47,758 nucleotides of DNA from Brevundimonas sp. (GCA_016742215.1 JACVCC010000006.1:1-47758); one strand, 5' to 3'. Positions 17,109 to 25,573 are shown, numbered from the stretch's first letter. Program-made: numbers and translations. The notes: a model not told the origin generated them from the sequence alone.

Positions 17109-17123
17109 GAACATAGTGTGAAC
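17109..17123 (+). promoter_or_regulatory. LexA (SOS) box of alphaproteobacterial type
   Basis: GAAC-ATAGTGT-GAAC is an exact GAAC-N7-GAAC, the reverse complement of the alphaproteobacterial LexA consensus GTTC-N7-GTTC. It ends two bases before the radical SAM start codon, where LexA would block transcription of the repair operon. A further GTTC at 17099-17102 precedes it. Confidence 0.8.
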
Positions 17124-17125
17124 AA

Positions 17126-18367
17126 ATGACCCAGATTGACCTCAGGCGAAAGCTGTCCGTGCTGGCGGACGCCGCCAAATATGACGCCAGCTGTGCGTCC
17201 TCCGGCACCTCGAAACGCGACTCTTCCAACGGGAAGGGGATCGGCTCGACCGAGGGAATGGGAATCTGCCACGCCTACACGCCGGATGGCCGCTGCGTCA
17301 GCCTGCTGAAAATCCTGCTGACGAACTTCTGCATCTACGACTGCGCCTATTGCATCAACCGGGCGAGCTCGAATGTGGAGCGGGCGCGGTTCAGCGTCGA
17401 TGAGGTCGTCGAGCTCACGCTGAACTTCTATCGCAGGAACTACATCGAGGGCCTGTTCCTGTCGTCCGGCATCATTCGCTCGGGCGACTACACAATGGAA
17501 CAACTGGTGCTGGTCGGCCGCAAGCTGCGGGAAGAGCACGATTTTCGCGGCTATATCCATCTAAAGCTGATCCCCGAGGCCGATCCGAAGCTGATCGAGG
17601 AAGCCGGCCTCTATGCTGACCGCCTGTCCGCCAACATCGAGCTGCCGCGCGACGAGGCGCTGGAACGGCTGGCGCCCCAGAAAAGCGTCGGCGTCATCAA
17701 GAAGGCCATGAGCCACGTCCGCCTGCGCGGCGAGGCCGCCAAGCCTGAGAAACGCGATCGCAAGCGCCCGCCGAAGTTCGCGCCTGCCGGCCAGTCGACC
17801 CAGCTGATCATTGGCGCCGATGGCGCGCCGGACACCGAAATCCTTGATCGCTCCGCCTCGCTCTACGGTGGCTACGGGTTGCGCCGTGTCTATTACTCGG
17901 CCTTCAGCCCCATCCCGGATGCGTCCAGCACCCTGCCGCTGTCAAAGCCGCCCTTGATGCGGGAGCATCGCCTGTATCAGGCCGACTGGCTGATGCGTTT
18001 CTATGGCTTCTCCACACCCGAGATCGGAGAGGCGACGACCGATGGCATGCTGGATCTCGCCATCGACCCCAAGCTGGCATGGGCGCTGAACAGCCGCGCC
18101 CTGTTTCCGGTCGATGTGAACCGGGCGCCGCGCGAGATGCTGTTGCGGGTGCCGGGGCTCGGCGTGAAGTCAGTCGACCGGATCGTTTCCATCCGCCGCT
18201 GGCGCACCTTGCGTCTTGAGGACGTCGCCCGCCTGTGCCGCGGCATCGACAAGGTTCGTCCCTTCATTACCGCGCTGGATTGGTCTCCCGGCGGCCTGAC
18301 CGACGCCATCGATTTGCGGCAGCGCCTGACGCCGGAGCCGAAACCGATTCAGCTGAGCCTGTTCTGA
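17126..18367 (+). CDS. radical SAM protein linked to UdgX, putative DNA modification/repair (TIGR03916-like)
   Basis: A 413-residue protein. The cluster motif CIYDCAYC is at residues 69-76 with CX3CX2C spacing, preceded by extra cysteines (C23, C48, C57). The barrel region includes LFLSSGIIRSGDYTMEQLV, HLKLIPEAD and YYSAFSPIPD. The C-terminal part has a helix-hairpin-helix-like segment, VPGLGVKSVDRIVSIR (about residues 345-360), suggesting DNA binding. This architecture matches a family found beside DUF4130-UDG fusions and annotated as a putative DNA modification/repair radical SAM protein; its reaction is unknown. Its stop overlaps the start of the UdgX gene by one base, and a LexA box lies directly before its ATG, so both should be damage-induced. 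Confidence 0.9.
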   Translation: MTQIDLRRKLSVLADAAKYDASCASSGTSKRDSSNGKGIGSTEGMGICHAYTPDGRCVSLLKILLTNFCIYDCAYCINRASSNVERARFSVDEVVELTLNFYRRNYIEGLFLSSGIIRSGDYTMEQLVLVGRKLREEHDFRGYIHLKLIPEADPKLIEEAGLYADRLSANIELPRDEALERLAPQKSVGVIKKAMSHVRLRGEAAKPEKRDRKRPPKFAPAGQSTQLIIGADGAPDTEILDRSASLYGGYGLRRVYYSAFSPIPDASSTLPLSKPPLMREHRLYQADWLMRFYGFSTPEIGEATTDGMLDLAIDPKLAWALNSRALFPVDVNRAPREMLLRVPGLGVKSVDRIVSIRRWRTLRLEDVARLCRGIDKVRPFITALDWSPGGLTDAIDLRQRLTPEPKPIQLSLF

Positions 18368-19794
18368 TGCGTGTTGCGACACTGGAGCACGAGACGGATT
18401 TCGACGGCTGGCGTCGGGCGGCGCGTGACTTTCGCTCGGCGGGCGTGCGGCCGGGGGAGGCGAACTTCAGGGTGGGGCAGGGCGATACCGGCCTGTTCGA
18501 CGAGGTTGCGCCAACGCCGACCGCAGGCTCCGCCTTCAGCGTGCCGAAGGCCTTCGTCGATCTGGCGCAGAATGTGATCCTGCATCGATCGGACGACCGC
18601 TTCGATCTGATGTACCGCCTGCTGTGGCGTCTGGGCGAGGAGCCGGACCTGATGCGGGTCGGCAGCGACATCGATGTCGCCGATGCCTTCGAACGCGCGA
18701 AAAATGTCAGCCGCGCCAGTCACAAGATGAAGGCTTTCGTCCGTTTCCGTCTGGCGGACGATGCGCGGGGCGAGGCCTGGGTCGCGTGGTTCGAGCCGGC
18801 GCATCGCGTGGTCGAGAAAACCGCGCCCTTCTTCGCCCGCCGTTTCGCCACCATGCGCTGGTCGATCCTGACGCCTGACGGTTCCGCCTTCTGGGACACC
18901 CGCGATCTGACCTTCGGCCCGCCCGCCACGCGCGACATGGCCCCGGCCGAGGACGAGATCGAGGAATTCTGGAAGACCTACTACGCCTCCACCTTCAACC
19001 CGGCCCGGCTGAAGACGAAGACGATGCAGGGTGAGATGCCCAAGCGGTACTGGAAGAATCTGCCAGAAGCCGAGCTTATTCCACAGCTTGTGGCCCAGTC
19101 CTCGCTGCGCACCGAAAGCATGGTCGCCAAGCCTGCGCCTGAGCCGAACCCGCGCTTGGCGAAGACCCTGTCGCGCATCACCCGCGATCAGGCGTGGGAA
19201 GAGGGCTTCACGCCATCCTCACTGGAGGAGCTGCATCAGGCCGTTCAGGGCTGTCGTCGTTGCCCGCTCTGGCGTGACGCGACCCAGGGCGTTTGCGGGC
19301 AGGGGCCGCGCCGGGCGAAGCTCATGATCGTCGGGGAGCAGCCCGGTGACCAGGAGGATCTCGCCGGCCGCCCCTTCGTCGGTCCGGCTGGGCAGGTGTT
19401 GGACGCTGCTCTGGAGGAAGCCGGCATCGAGCGCGGCGACGTGTTCGTCACCAATGCTGTCCGCCATTTCAAGCACGAGCCCCGCGGCAAGCGTCGGATC
19501 CACCAGACCCCGACGACCAGCGAGATCACGGCCTGCCGATGGTGGCTGGACGCCGAGCGTACATTGGTGAAGCCCAGGGTGATCCTGACGTTGGGAGCGA
19601 CGGCCGCGCTGGGCATTCTCAACCGAAAGGTGGTGGTCACAAGAGAACGAGGGCATCCCATCGCTCTGTCCGACGCCACGGCTTTGCTGACGGTTCACCC
19701 GTCTTATCTGCTGCGTATTCCCGACCGATCAGTTGCAGAGACTGAACGCGGTCGCTTTGTCGATGATCTGAAAAAGGTCCGGACCCTTCTTTGA
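18367..19794 (+). CDS. udgX: DUF4130 - UdgX-type uracil-DNA glycosylase fusion
   Basis: A 475-residue two-domain protein. Residues 1-255 match the DUF4130/TIGR03915 'DNA metabolism' domain (for example KNVSRASHKMKAFVRF and FARRFATMRWSILTPDG), whose activity is unknown. Residues 285-475 are a family 4-like uracil-DNA glycosylase: a CRRC pair at 296-299, GEQPGDQED (323-331), GRPFVGPAGQVLD and HPSYLLR (444-450). The loop GKRRIHQTP (374-382) is the UdgX signature; in characterised UdgX the His of this loop (here His379) bonds covalently to the abasic site after uracil removal. His367 sits where typical family 4 enzymes have a cluster Cys (my alignment). The start is ATG 18367 in TGATG, coupled to the radical SAM gene. 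Confidence 0.93.
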   Translation: MRVATLEHETDFDGWRRAARDFRSAGVRPGEANFRVGQGDTGLFDEVAPTPTAGSAFSVPKAFVDLAQNVILHRSDDRFDLMYRLLWRLGEEPDLMRVGSDIDVADAFERAKNVSRASHKMKAFVRFRLADDARGEAWVAWFEPAHRVVEKTAPFFARRFATMRWSILTPDGSAFWDTRDLTFGPPATRDMAPAEDEIEEFWKTYYASTFNPARLKTKTMQGEMPKRYWKNLPEAELIPQLVAQSSLRTESMVAKPAPEPNPRLAKTLSRITRDQAWEEGFTPSSLEELHQAVQGCRRCPLWRDATQGVCGQGPRRAKLMIVGEQPGDQEDLAGRPFVGPAGQVLDAALEEAGIERGDVFVTNAVRHFKHEPRGKRRIHQTPTTSEITACRWWLDAERTLVKPRVILTLGATAALGILNRKVVVTRERGHPIALSDATALLTVHPSYLLRIPDRSVAETERGRFVDDLKKVRTLL

Positions 19795-19912
19795 CGCGTA
19801 AATGTCTGAAACCGTGGCTGAACGAATACGCTACGGTTGCGTTGTTCGCCTTGCCGCAGCTTTGCCGTAGAGCGGGCATAGGCAAGGGAAACGGGGCGTT
19901 CTAGGTAGGGGC

Positions 19913-21028
19913 ATGGCCACAGCGGATTTCCGGATCGATGAGGAAGGGCAGGGCGTCGTCCTGCACCTGACCGGCGACTGGACCGCGACCGAGCTCGGCC
20001 GCATCTCGCGCCGACTCGACGACCAGTTGCACGGCCGGAAGGTGACTTCGGTCGAACTGTCGGACATGGGCAGGTTCGATACCGCCGGCGCCCTCGCCAT
20101 CGTCCAGGCCGCCAACTGCGTCCTGCCGCCCTCCGCCTGGACCCAGCGACCCGAGGCCGGCCGCACCTATGCCATGGTCGAGAAGCTGGAGCGCGAGTCC
20201 GCCGGACCGCCGCCGCGCTCGCCCGGCTGGATCCGCGGCTTCGCCAAGGTCGGGCGCGGCGTTCGCGATTTCTTCGATGAGGCGACCCTTTCGGCGGCCT
20301 TCCTCGGCCGTCTGGTCGTCGCCACCGGCACGGCGCTGAAACATCCCAGCCGCATCCGTTGGGCCGCCTGGTTCAGCCAGGCTGAACGCGCCGGTCTGGA
20401 CGCCATCCCGATCGTGGCCGTCACCAACTTCTTCATCGGCGCCGTCATCGCCTTCCTCGGCGCCAACCTGCTGACCCAGTTCGGCGCGGGTGTGTTCACG
20501 GTCCAGCTGGTCGCCGTTGCGACCCTGCGCGAACTCGCCGTCCTGATCACGGCCATCCTGCTGGCCGGTCGCTCGGCCTCATCCTTCGCGGCCGAGATCG
20601 GTTCGATGCGGATGAACCAGGAAGTCGACGCCATGCAGGTCATGGGCGTGAACCCCTTCCAGGCCCTGGTCATTCCGCGCCTCGCCTCCATGATCCTGAT
20701 GATGCCGCTGCTGACCTTCATCGGCATGGTGTCAGGCATGTTCGGCGGCCTGCTGGTGACCTGGAGCCAGCTCAGCTACGGGCCGGCCTTCTTCGTCCAG
20801 CGGATCAGCGAGGATCCGATGATGGGCACCCACTTGATGGTCGGCATGATCAAGGCGCCGGTCTTCGCCGTTGTCATCGCCGCCATCGGCGCTCGTCAGG
20901 GCATGGCGGTCGCAGGGGATGTCGAAAGCCTGGGTCGGCGCGTGACCGCCGCCGTGGTGCAGGCCATCTTCGCCATCATCTCGCTGGACGCCGTCTTCGC
21001 CATCATCTTCATGGAGCTGAACCTGTGA
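19913..21028 (+). CDS. mlaE: MlaE-type ABC transporter permease with N-terminal STAS (MlaB-like) domain
   Basis: A 371-residue inner-membrane permease of a lipid (MCE) transporter. Residues 1-100 form a STAS domain (VVLHLTGDWTATELGRISRRLDD, VELSDMGRFDTAGALAIVQAAN), equivalent to the separate MlaB of E. coli. The MlaE domain from about residue 120 has five hydrophobic segments and the family blocks VAVTNFFIGAVIAFLGANLLTQFGAG, ATLRELAVLITAILLAGRSASSFAAEIGSMRMNQEVDAMQVMGVNP and YGPAFFVQRI. AGGTAGGGG precedes the ATG. It is the first gene of a four-gene operon and overlaps the ATPase gene by 4 bases. It probably maintains outer-membrane lipid asymmetry. Confidence 0.93.
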   Translation: MATADFRIDEEGQGVVLHLTGDWTATELGRISRRLDDQLHGRKVTSVELSDMGRFDTAGALAIVQAANCVLPPSAWTQRPEAGRTYAMVEKLERESAGPPPRSPGWIRGFAKVGRGVRDFFDEATLSAAFLGRLVVATGTALKHPSRIRWAAWFSQAERAGLDAIPIVAVTNFFIGAVIAFLGANLLTQFGAGVFTVQLVAVATLRELAVLITAILLAGRSASSFAAEIGSMRMNQEVDAMQVMGVNPFQALVIPRLASMILMMPLLTFIGMVSGMFGGLLVTWSQLSYGPAFFVQRISEDPMMGTHLMVGMIKAPVFAVVIAAIGARQGMAVAGDVESLGRRVTAAVVQAIFAIISLDAVFAIIFMELNL

Positions 21029-21804
21029 CGGCTCCGGACAAGCGCGAAACCCTGATCGAGGTACGCGGCCTGCTGAGCCAGTTCGGCGAGCGCGTCATTC
21101 ACGAAAACCTGGACCTCGACGTCGAGCGCGGCGAAGTACTCGGCGTCGTCGGCGGCTCTGGCACCGGCAAGACGGTGCTGCTGAACACCATCATCGGCCT
21201 GAAGGAGCCAGAAGGCGGCTCGGTCAGCCTGTTTGGCCGCGACCGCGCCGAGATGACCAAGGACGAACTGGCTGACGTCGAGAAGCGCACCGGCATCCTG
21301 TTCCAGCAGGGCGCACTCTTCTCGTCGCTCAGCGTCATCGACAACGTCGCCTCGCCGCTGGTCGAGCACACGAAGCTGTCGCGCGACGTGATCCGCGAAC
21401 TGGCCGAGATGAAGATCGCCATGGTGGGGTTGAAGCCGGAATCGCATCACCTGAAGCCGTCGGAGCTGTCGGGCGGCATGCGCAAGCGGGTCGGGCTGGC
21501 CCGCGCGCTCGCGCTCGACCCCGAACTGCTGTTCCTCGACGAACCGACCGCCGGCCTCGACCCCATCGGCGCGGCCGCCTTCGATGACCTGATCCGCCAG
21601 TTGTCCGACGACCTCGGCCTGACGGTCTTCATGATCACCCACGACCTCGACAGCCTGTACGCCATCACGGACAAGGTCGCGGTCCTCGCCGACAAGCATG
21701 TGGTCGAAAAGGCCACGGTTCAGGAGCTCGAACGTTCAGAGCATCCCTGGATACGAGAATACTTCCTGGGGCCGCGCGGACGCGCTGCCGACAAGGCCGC
21801 CTAG
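21025..21804 (+). CDS. mlaF: MlaF-type ABC transporter ATPase
   Basis: A 259-residue ATPase of the MCE lipid transporter. Walker A GGSGTGKT (about residues 44-51), the Q-loop in ILFQQGALFSSLS, the signature ELSGGMRKRVGLARAL, Walker B ELLFLDEPTAGLDP and the switch His in MITHDLDSL are all present. The signature LSGGM rather than LSGGQ is usual for MlaF. The start is GTG 21025, which overlaps the mlaE stop as GTGA. It works with the MlaE and MlaD proteins encoded on either side. Confidence 0.95.
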   Translation: MTAPDKRETLIEVRGLLSQFGERVIHENLDLDVERGEVLGVVGGSGTGKTVLLNTIIGLKEPEGGSVSLFGRDRAEMTKDELADVEKRTGILFQQGALFSSLSVIDNVASPLVEHTKLSRDVIRELAEMKIAMVGLKPESHHLKPSELSGGMRKRVGLARALALDPELLFLDEPTAGLDPIGAAAFDDLIRQLSDDLGLTVFMITHDLDSLYAITDKVAVLADKHVVEKATVQELERSEHPWIREYFLGPRGRAADKAA

Positions 21805-21815
21805 GAGAGGGAAGA

Positions 21816-22754
21816 ATGGAAAGAGACGCTCACTACGCCGCCGTCGGCATCGCCACCATCGCCCTTCTGGCGGCGCTGGCGGTCTTCACGATCTGGCTCG
21901 CCCGCCTGCAGTTCAACAACGACTACGACGTCTATGACATCGTGTTCTACGGCCCCGTGCGCGGCCTGTCGGAGGGTGGCGAGGTTCACTTCAACGGCAT
22001 CCGCGTGGGCGAGGTCACGGATCTCAACCTCGATCCGAACAAGGGCGATCAGGTCATCGCCCGCATTCGCGTCGACGCCACCACCCCGGTCCGCGTCAGC
22101 TCGCGCGCCCAGCTTGAACCGCAGGGCATCACCGGCCTGAACTACATCCAGATCACCGCCGGCGATCCGAACAGCGCAATCCTGAAGACCCAGTACCCCG
22201 ACAACGTCGTGCCCGTGATCCAGAGCCAGCCTTCGCCGATCGCAGAGCTGCTCAGCGGGTCGGGCACGGTGCTGGCCCAGACCGTGGACGCCCTGAACCG
22301 CATCAACCGCGTCCTGTCCGACGACAACGTCCGCAGCTTCTCGACCAGCCTCCAGAACATCGAGTCCCTGACCACCGAACTGGAAGCCCGCAAGGGGATG
22401 CTGGAGCAGCTGGAACAGGCCTTGACCCGCGCCAACGCCGCAGTGGGCGAGTATGAACAGCTGGCGATCAGCACCCGTCGCGTCGTCGAGGGCGACGGCG
22501 CCCAGGCCATCGCCAAGGTCAACCAGGCCGCGGAGGAAGCCCGCCAGGCCGTTGCTTCGATCAACCGTTCGGCGACCAGCCTCGAACGGCCGCTGGGCGA
22601 CTTCGCCACCACCGGCCTGCCGCAGCTGTCGCAGTCGATCCAGCAACTGGACGAGGCGACCCGCTCGCTGCAGGCGCTGATCGATGAGGTGCGGGCAAGC
22701 CCGCGGGAGTTCATTGGTCGTCCATCGTCGCGTGAACTGGAGGTTCAGCCATGA
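21816..22754 (+). CDS. mlaD: MlaD-family MCE protein
   Basis: A 312-residue protein with one N-terminal membrane anchor (IATIALLAALAVFTIWLARLQF) and a periplasmic MCE domain at about residues 35-125 (YDIVFYGPVRGLSEGGEVHFNGIRVGEVTDLNLD, GITGLNYIQITAG). Residues 150-300 form a long helical tail rich in Gln and Glu that probably builds the hydrophobic channel of the hexamer. AGGAGAGGGA lies before the ATG. It overlaps the lipoprotein gene by 4 bases. It would be the substrate-binding ring of the lipid transporter. Confidence 0.93.
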   Translation: MERDAHYAAVGIATIALLAALAVFTIWLARLQFNNDYDVYDIVFYGPVRGLSEGGEVHFNGIRVGEVTDLNLDPNKGDQVIARIRVDATTPVRVSSRAQLEPQGITGLNYIQITAGDPNSAILKTQYPDNVVPVIQSQPSPIAELLSGSGTVLAQTVDALNRINRVLSDDNVRSFSTSLQNIESLTTELEARKGMLEQLEQALTRANAAVGEYEQLAISTRRVVEGDGAQAIAKVNQAAEEARQAVASINRSATSLERPLGDFATTGLPQLSQSIQQLDEATRSLQALIDEVRASPREFIGRPSSRELEVQP

Positions 22755-23383
22755 TCCGTGTGTTGAAGATCGCCGCCGTCGCGGCGGCAGCCTCCGCCCT
22801 TCTGGCCGGGTGCTCGTTGTTGTCATCGCCCGACCCGGTGCAGATGTATCGCTTCGGCAGCGTGTCCGGAGCGGGTGAGCCGGCAGCTCCGGCGTCACAG
22901 GTCCAGGTGGCCATGCGTCGTCCCGAGTTCGCCCAGGCTGTCCGGGAGGACCGCATTCTCGGCGTCACCGGCACCGAGGCCGCCTACATCAAGGGCGCCC
23001 GCTGGGTCAGCTCGGCGGACGTCCTGTTCAACGATGCACTCGAGAGCGCCTTCGCGTCGCAGTCGACGCGCGTGCGCCTCGTCGGCCCGCGCGAATTGAC
23101 ACGCGCGCCGCAGGCGCTGGACATCGACGTGCGCACTTTCGAGGCCCGCTATGCCTCGCCGGGCGCGACGCCGGTCATCACCATCGTCGCCCGCACCCGC
23201 CTTCTGAACACCCAGGATCGGTCGGTCATGGCCGAGCGGGTCTTCACGGTCGAGCAGCCGGCGGACCAGAACCGCGTCTCCGCCATTGTCGAGGCCTTCG
23301 ACATCGCCACCCGGGATGTTCACACCCAGATCGTCAACTGGACCGATCAGAACGCGCGCGACCTGCCGAACCCGGGACGCTGA
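22751..23383 (+). CDS. ABC-type transport auxiliary lipoprotein (ABC_trans_aux / PqiC-like)
   Basis: A 210-residue lipoprotein: signal MIRVLKIAAVAAAASALLAGC with lipobox LAGC and acylated Cys21. The mature part matches the auxiliary component found with MCE transporters (VQVAMRRPEFAQAVREDRILGVTGTEAAYIKGARWVSSADVLF near the N-terminus, then LDIDVRTFEARY and ARTRLLNTQDRSVMAERVFTVEQP). It probably links the transporter to the outer membrane. No mlaC is visible, so this lipoprotein may take the role of the soluble shuttle. It is the last gene of the operon and ends 4 bases before a convergent stop. Confidence 0.85.
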   Translation: MIRVLKIAAVAAAASALLAGCSLLSSPDPVQMYRFGSVSGAGEPAAPASQVQVAMRRPEFAQAVREDRILGVTGTEAAYIKGARWVSSADVLFNDALESAFASQSTRVRLVGPRELTRAPQALDIDVRTFEARYASPGATPVITIVARTRLLNTQDRSVMAERVFTVEQPADQNRVSAIVEAFDIATRDVHTQIVNWTDQNARDLPNPGR

Positions 23384-23387
23384 TCCT

Positions 23388-24230
23388 CTAGAGACCCTGC
23401 CGCAGGCTCGCCAGCCGGCCCTCGACGTCGGCGCGGCGCGTGCGGGCGGTGGTCAGCTCGGCCAGCGCGCGGTCGATCTGCACCATCAGGGCGTCACGGG
23501 CGCGGCCCAGTCGATCCGGGTCGGGTCGAACCTTTTTGGGCTTCTTGCCGGCGAGGCCAAGGGCATCCTTCCACTCGTCGCGCCATGCTCCAACCCCCTC
23601 GGTGCAGGCCTTGAGGGCGTCGACCGACCGGCCCTCCGCCCCCTGCGCATGGCGGATCAGCGGCAGGGCGTTCAGCGATGCGGCGCGGCACGCATCCAGC
23701 GTCTTCATGCGACCGGGCAGGGGGTCCGGCGTCGCCTCGATCGTCTCCCGGCCGCTCAGCCTGCGCGCCGCCGCCAGCAGGTGGGCGTCCAGTTCGACCA
23801 GGGCGTCGCGAATGTCGGTCCAGGCGGTGTCCAGCGCGCCCGAGCGCCGGGCCGCTCCCGCGACGCGATCGGACAGGTCCGACGCTACCTGATCCAGCGA
23901 GGCGGCCGCCCGTTTCCATGTCTCGCGGAACGCCTTCAGTCGACCGCTGCGGCTGTCGAACAGTCCGGCCAGCCCCCGTCGCGGCTCCAGCGCCTCCGGT
24001 CGCAGATCGGCCAGCAGGGAGCGGGCGTGCGTCAGCTGCGCATGGGCTTCCGTCAGGTCGCCGGTCCGGGCCGCAGCAAGGGCGCGTTCGATCTTCTCGA
24101 CGGCGCCCGCGCGGATCGGCTCGGCGAAGGCCCCGACTTCAGCCTCGCTCCAGGCGTCGTGGATCGCGTCCACCCGCGCCGAATCCGGCGTCGGCGCCTG
24201 GCCCTGCCAGCGATAGGCCCCGTCGGCCAT
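23388..24230 (-). CDS. helical protein of unknown function, weakly TelA-like
   Basis: A 280-residue protein that is almost entirely alpha-helical and rich in Ala, Arg, Leu and Asp, without signal peptide or membrane segment. ATG 24230 has GGGAG upstream and begins MADGAYRWQGQ; the frame is open further up without support. A stretch near residue 80 (RGLAGLFDSRSGRLKAFRETWKR) followed by heptad-like helices is reminiscent of the N-terminal part of TelA/toxic-anion-resistance proteins, but I would not assign the family on that. A KKPKK basic patch lies near residue 230. It is divergent from the flavoprotein gene at 24389 and convergent with the MCE operon. Confidence 0.6.
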   Translation of the reverse strand: MADGAYRWQGQAPTPDSARVDAIHDAWSEAEVGAFAEPIRAGAVEKIERALAAARTGDLTEAHAQLTHARSLLADLRPEALEPRRGLAGLFDSRSGRLKAFRETWKRAAASLDQVASDLSDRVAGAARRSGALDTAWTDIRDALVELDAHLLAAARRLSGRETIEATPDPLPGRMKTLDACRAASLNALPLIRHAQGAEGRSVDALKACTEGVGAWRDEWKDALGLAGKKPKKVRPDPDRLGRARDALMVQIDRALAELTTARTRRADVEGRLASLRQGL

Positions 24231-24388
24231 GTGAGAACTCCCGCCCCGCCGGATCTGCGCCCGGCCCCGCCGAAGTATGACTACGGCTTCACGCAAACGG
24301 CAACGCCCTGCACGTGGGGCGGGTGCGTGGGGCCATTGTCCGGTCTCCGGCCCGGTGTTACCGCCAGAAGCGCGACGGGAGGAACGAC

Positions 24389-25567
24389 ATGGCTGCTCAG
24401 CTTCATCGCCGGATGGTCCTGACCGGGCTCGGAGCCGCTGGCCTGGCTGGATGCGCGACGACGCCGGCGGCCCCGTCAGGCGTCATCCGCCCGGCCTTCC
24501 AGCCTCGTTCTTTCGCTCCCCTGATCACCCATCGGGGCCGGATCAGCCGCATCACGGTCTGCACCCGACCTTTTCGCGCGCAGGGTCCGCGCATTGAGGC
24601 CGAAGCGGTCGGCGACAAGCGGGTGGTGCACAACTACGGCCACGGCGGATCGGGCTGGTCCCTGTCGTGGGGTTCGGCGGCCATGGCCCGCGACATCGCC
24701 CTGGAAGGCGGGGTCCGGCCTGTTGCGGTGATCGGCTGCGGGGCCATCGGTCTGACCTCGGCGCTGCAAATCCTGCGGGCCGGTGGGCCGGTCACCATCT
24801 ATGCCGCCGAACGCACGCCCTACACCCGATCCGCCCGCGCCACCGGAGTATGGTCGCCGGACTCGCGCATCGCCGCCGAGGGCTCGGTCACGGCCGACTT
24901 CGGCGACCGCTGGGAGGCCATGTCGCGGAAGTCGTGGCGGGATCACCATGCCTTCATCGGCGTGGATGGCGATCCGGTCCGCTTCATCGACCAGTACAAT
25001 CTGCGCGGCGGCCCGGCCGACACCGGGCCGGTGGGGCCGACGCCGACGTCGGGCTCCGTGGGCTTCTTCCGCAGCGGCGACCGGCTGAACGGCCTCGCGC
25101 CGTGGTACCGGGAGATCAACAAGACCGAACACCCATTCCCGGTGGAGTCCGTCCGCTGCGGCCCGGTCATGACCTTCAATGTCGCCGAATACGCCCGCCA
25201 GCTGACCGAGGCCTTCCTGCTGGAGGGCGGGCGGATCGTGCAGCGGACGTTCAATCATCCGTCGGAGCTGGCGACGCTGGCCGAGCCGGTCGTGGTCAAC
25301 TGCGCCGGCTATGGCGCGCGGGCGCTGTTCGGCGATCAGAGCCTCACGCCGGTGCGCGGCCAGATCACCTGGCTGACGCCCCAGCCGGAGGTGACCTATG
25401 CCCTCTGGTACCGGTCCATCAACATGGTCCCGCGCCACGACGGCATCGTCATTCAGGCCAACGGCTCCAGCCAGATGGTCGGCTATGGGGTCGAGGACGA
25501 GACCCCGGACCGGGACGAGGCCGAGCAGGCCCTGGCGGCGCTCGCGCCCCTGTTCGCGAGCGCCTGA
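24389..25567 (+). CDS. D-amino-acid-oxidase-like FAD protein, circularly permuted, Tat/lipoprotein signal
   Basis: A 392-residue flavoprotein. Residues 1-22 (RRMVLTGLGAAGLAGC) look like a twin-arginine signal ending in a lipobox (LAGC, Cys22). The order of DAO-family blocks is unusual. The segment that normally ends these enzymes comes first (TRPFRAQGPRIEAE at 59-72, HNYGHGGSGWSLSWGSA at 81-97). The segment that normally begins them follows (Rossmann VAVIGCGAIGL at 112-122, ARATGVWSPDSR). The middle follows in normal order (VVNCAGYGARALFGD at 302-316, PVRGQITWL, NMVPRHDGIVIQ), and the protein stops where the C-terminal segment would usually begin. Oxidation of a D-amino acid or related amine is plausible, but the substrate is unknown. 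GGGAGGA precedes the ATG. It ends 6 bases before the convergent scoB. Confidence 0.85.
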   Translation: MAAQLHRRMVLTGLGAAGLAGCATTPAAPSGVIRPAFQPRSFAPLITHRGRISRITVCTRPFRAQGPRIEAEAVGDKRVVHNYGHGGSGWSLSWGSAAMARDIALEGGVRPVAVIGCGAIGLTSALQILRAGGPVTIYAAERTPYTRSARATGVWSPDSRIAAEGSVTADFGDRWEAMSRKSWRDHHAFIGVDGDPVRFIDQYNLRGGPADTGPVGPTPTSGSVGFFRSGDRLNGLAPWYREINKTEHPFPVESVRCGPVMTFNVAEYARQLTEAFLLEGGRIVQRTFNHPSELATLAEPVVVNCAGYGARALFGDQSLTPVRGQITWLTPQPEVTYALWYRSINMVPRHDGIVIQANGSSQMVGYGVEDETPDRDEAEQALAALAPLFASA

Positions 25568-25573
25568 GCTCGA

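Noticed and set aside
17099..17112. GTTC-N6-GAAC inverted repeat before the radical SAM gene
   Set aside because: It overlaps the exact GAAC-N7-GAAC direct repeat, which fits the alphaproteobacterial LexA consensus better; the inverted form has no known match.
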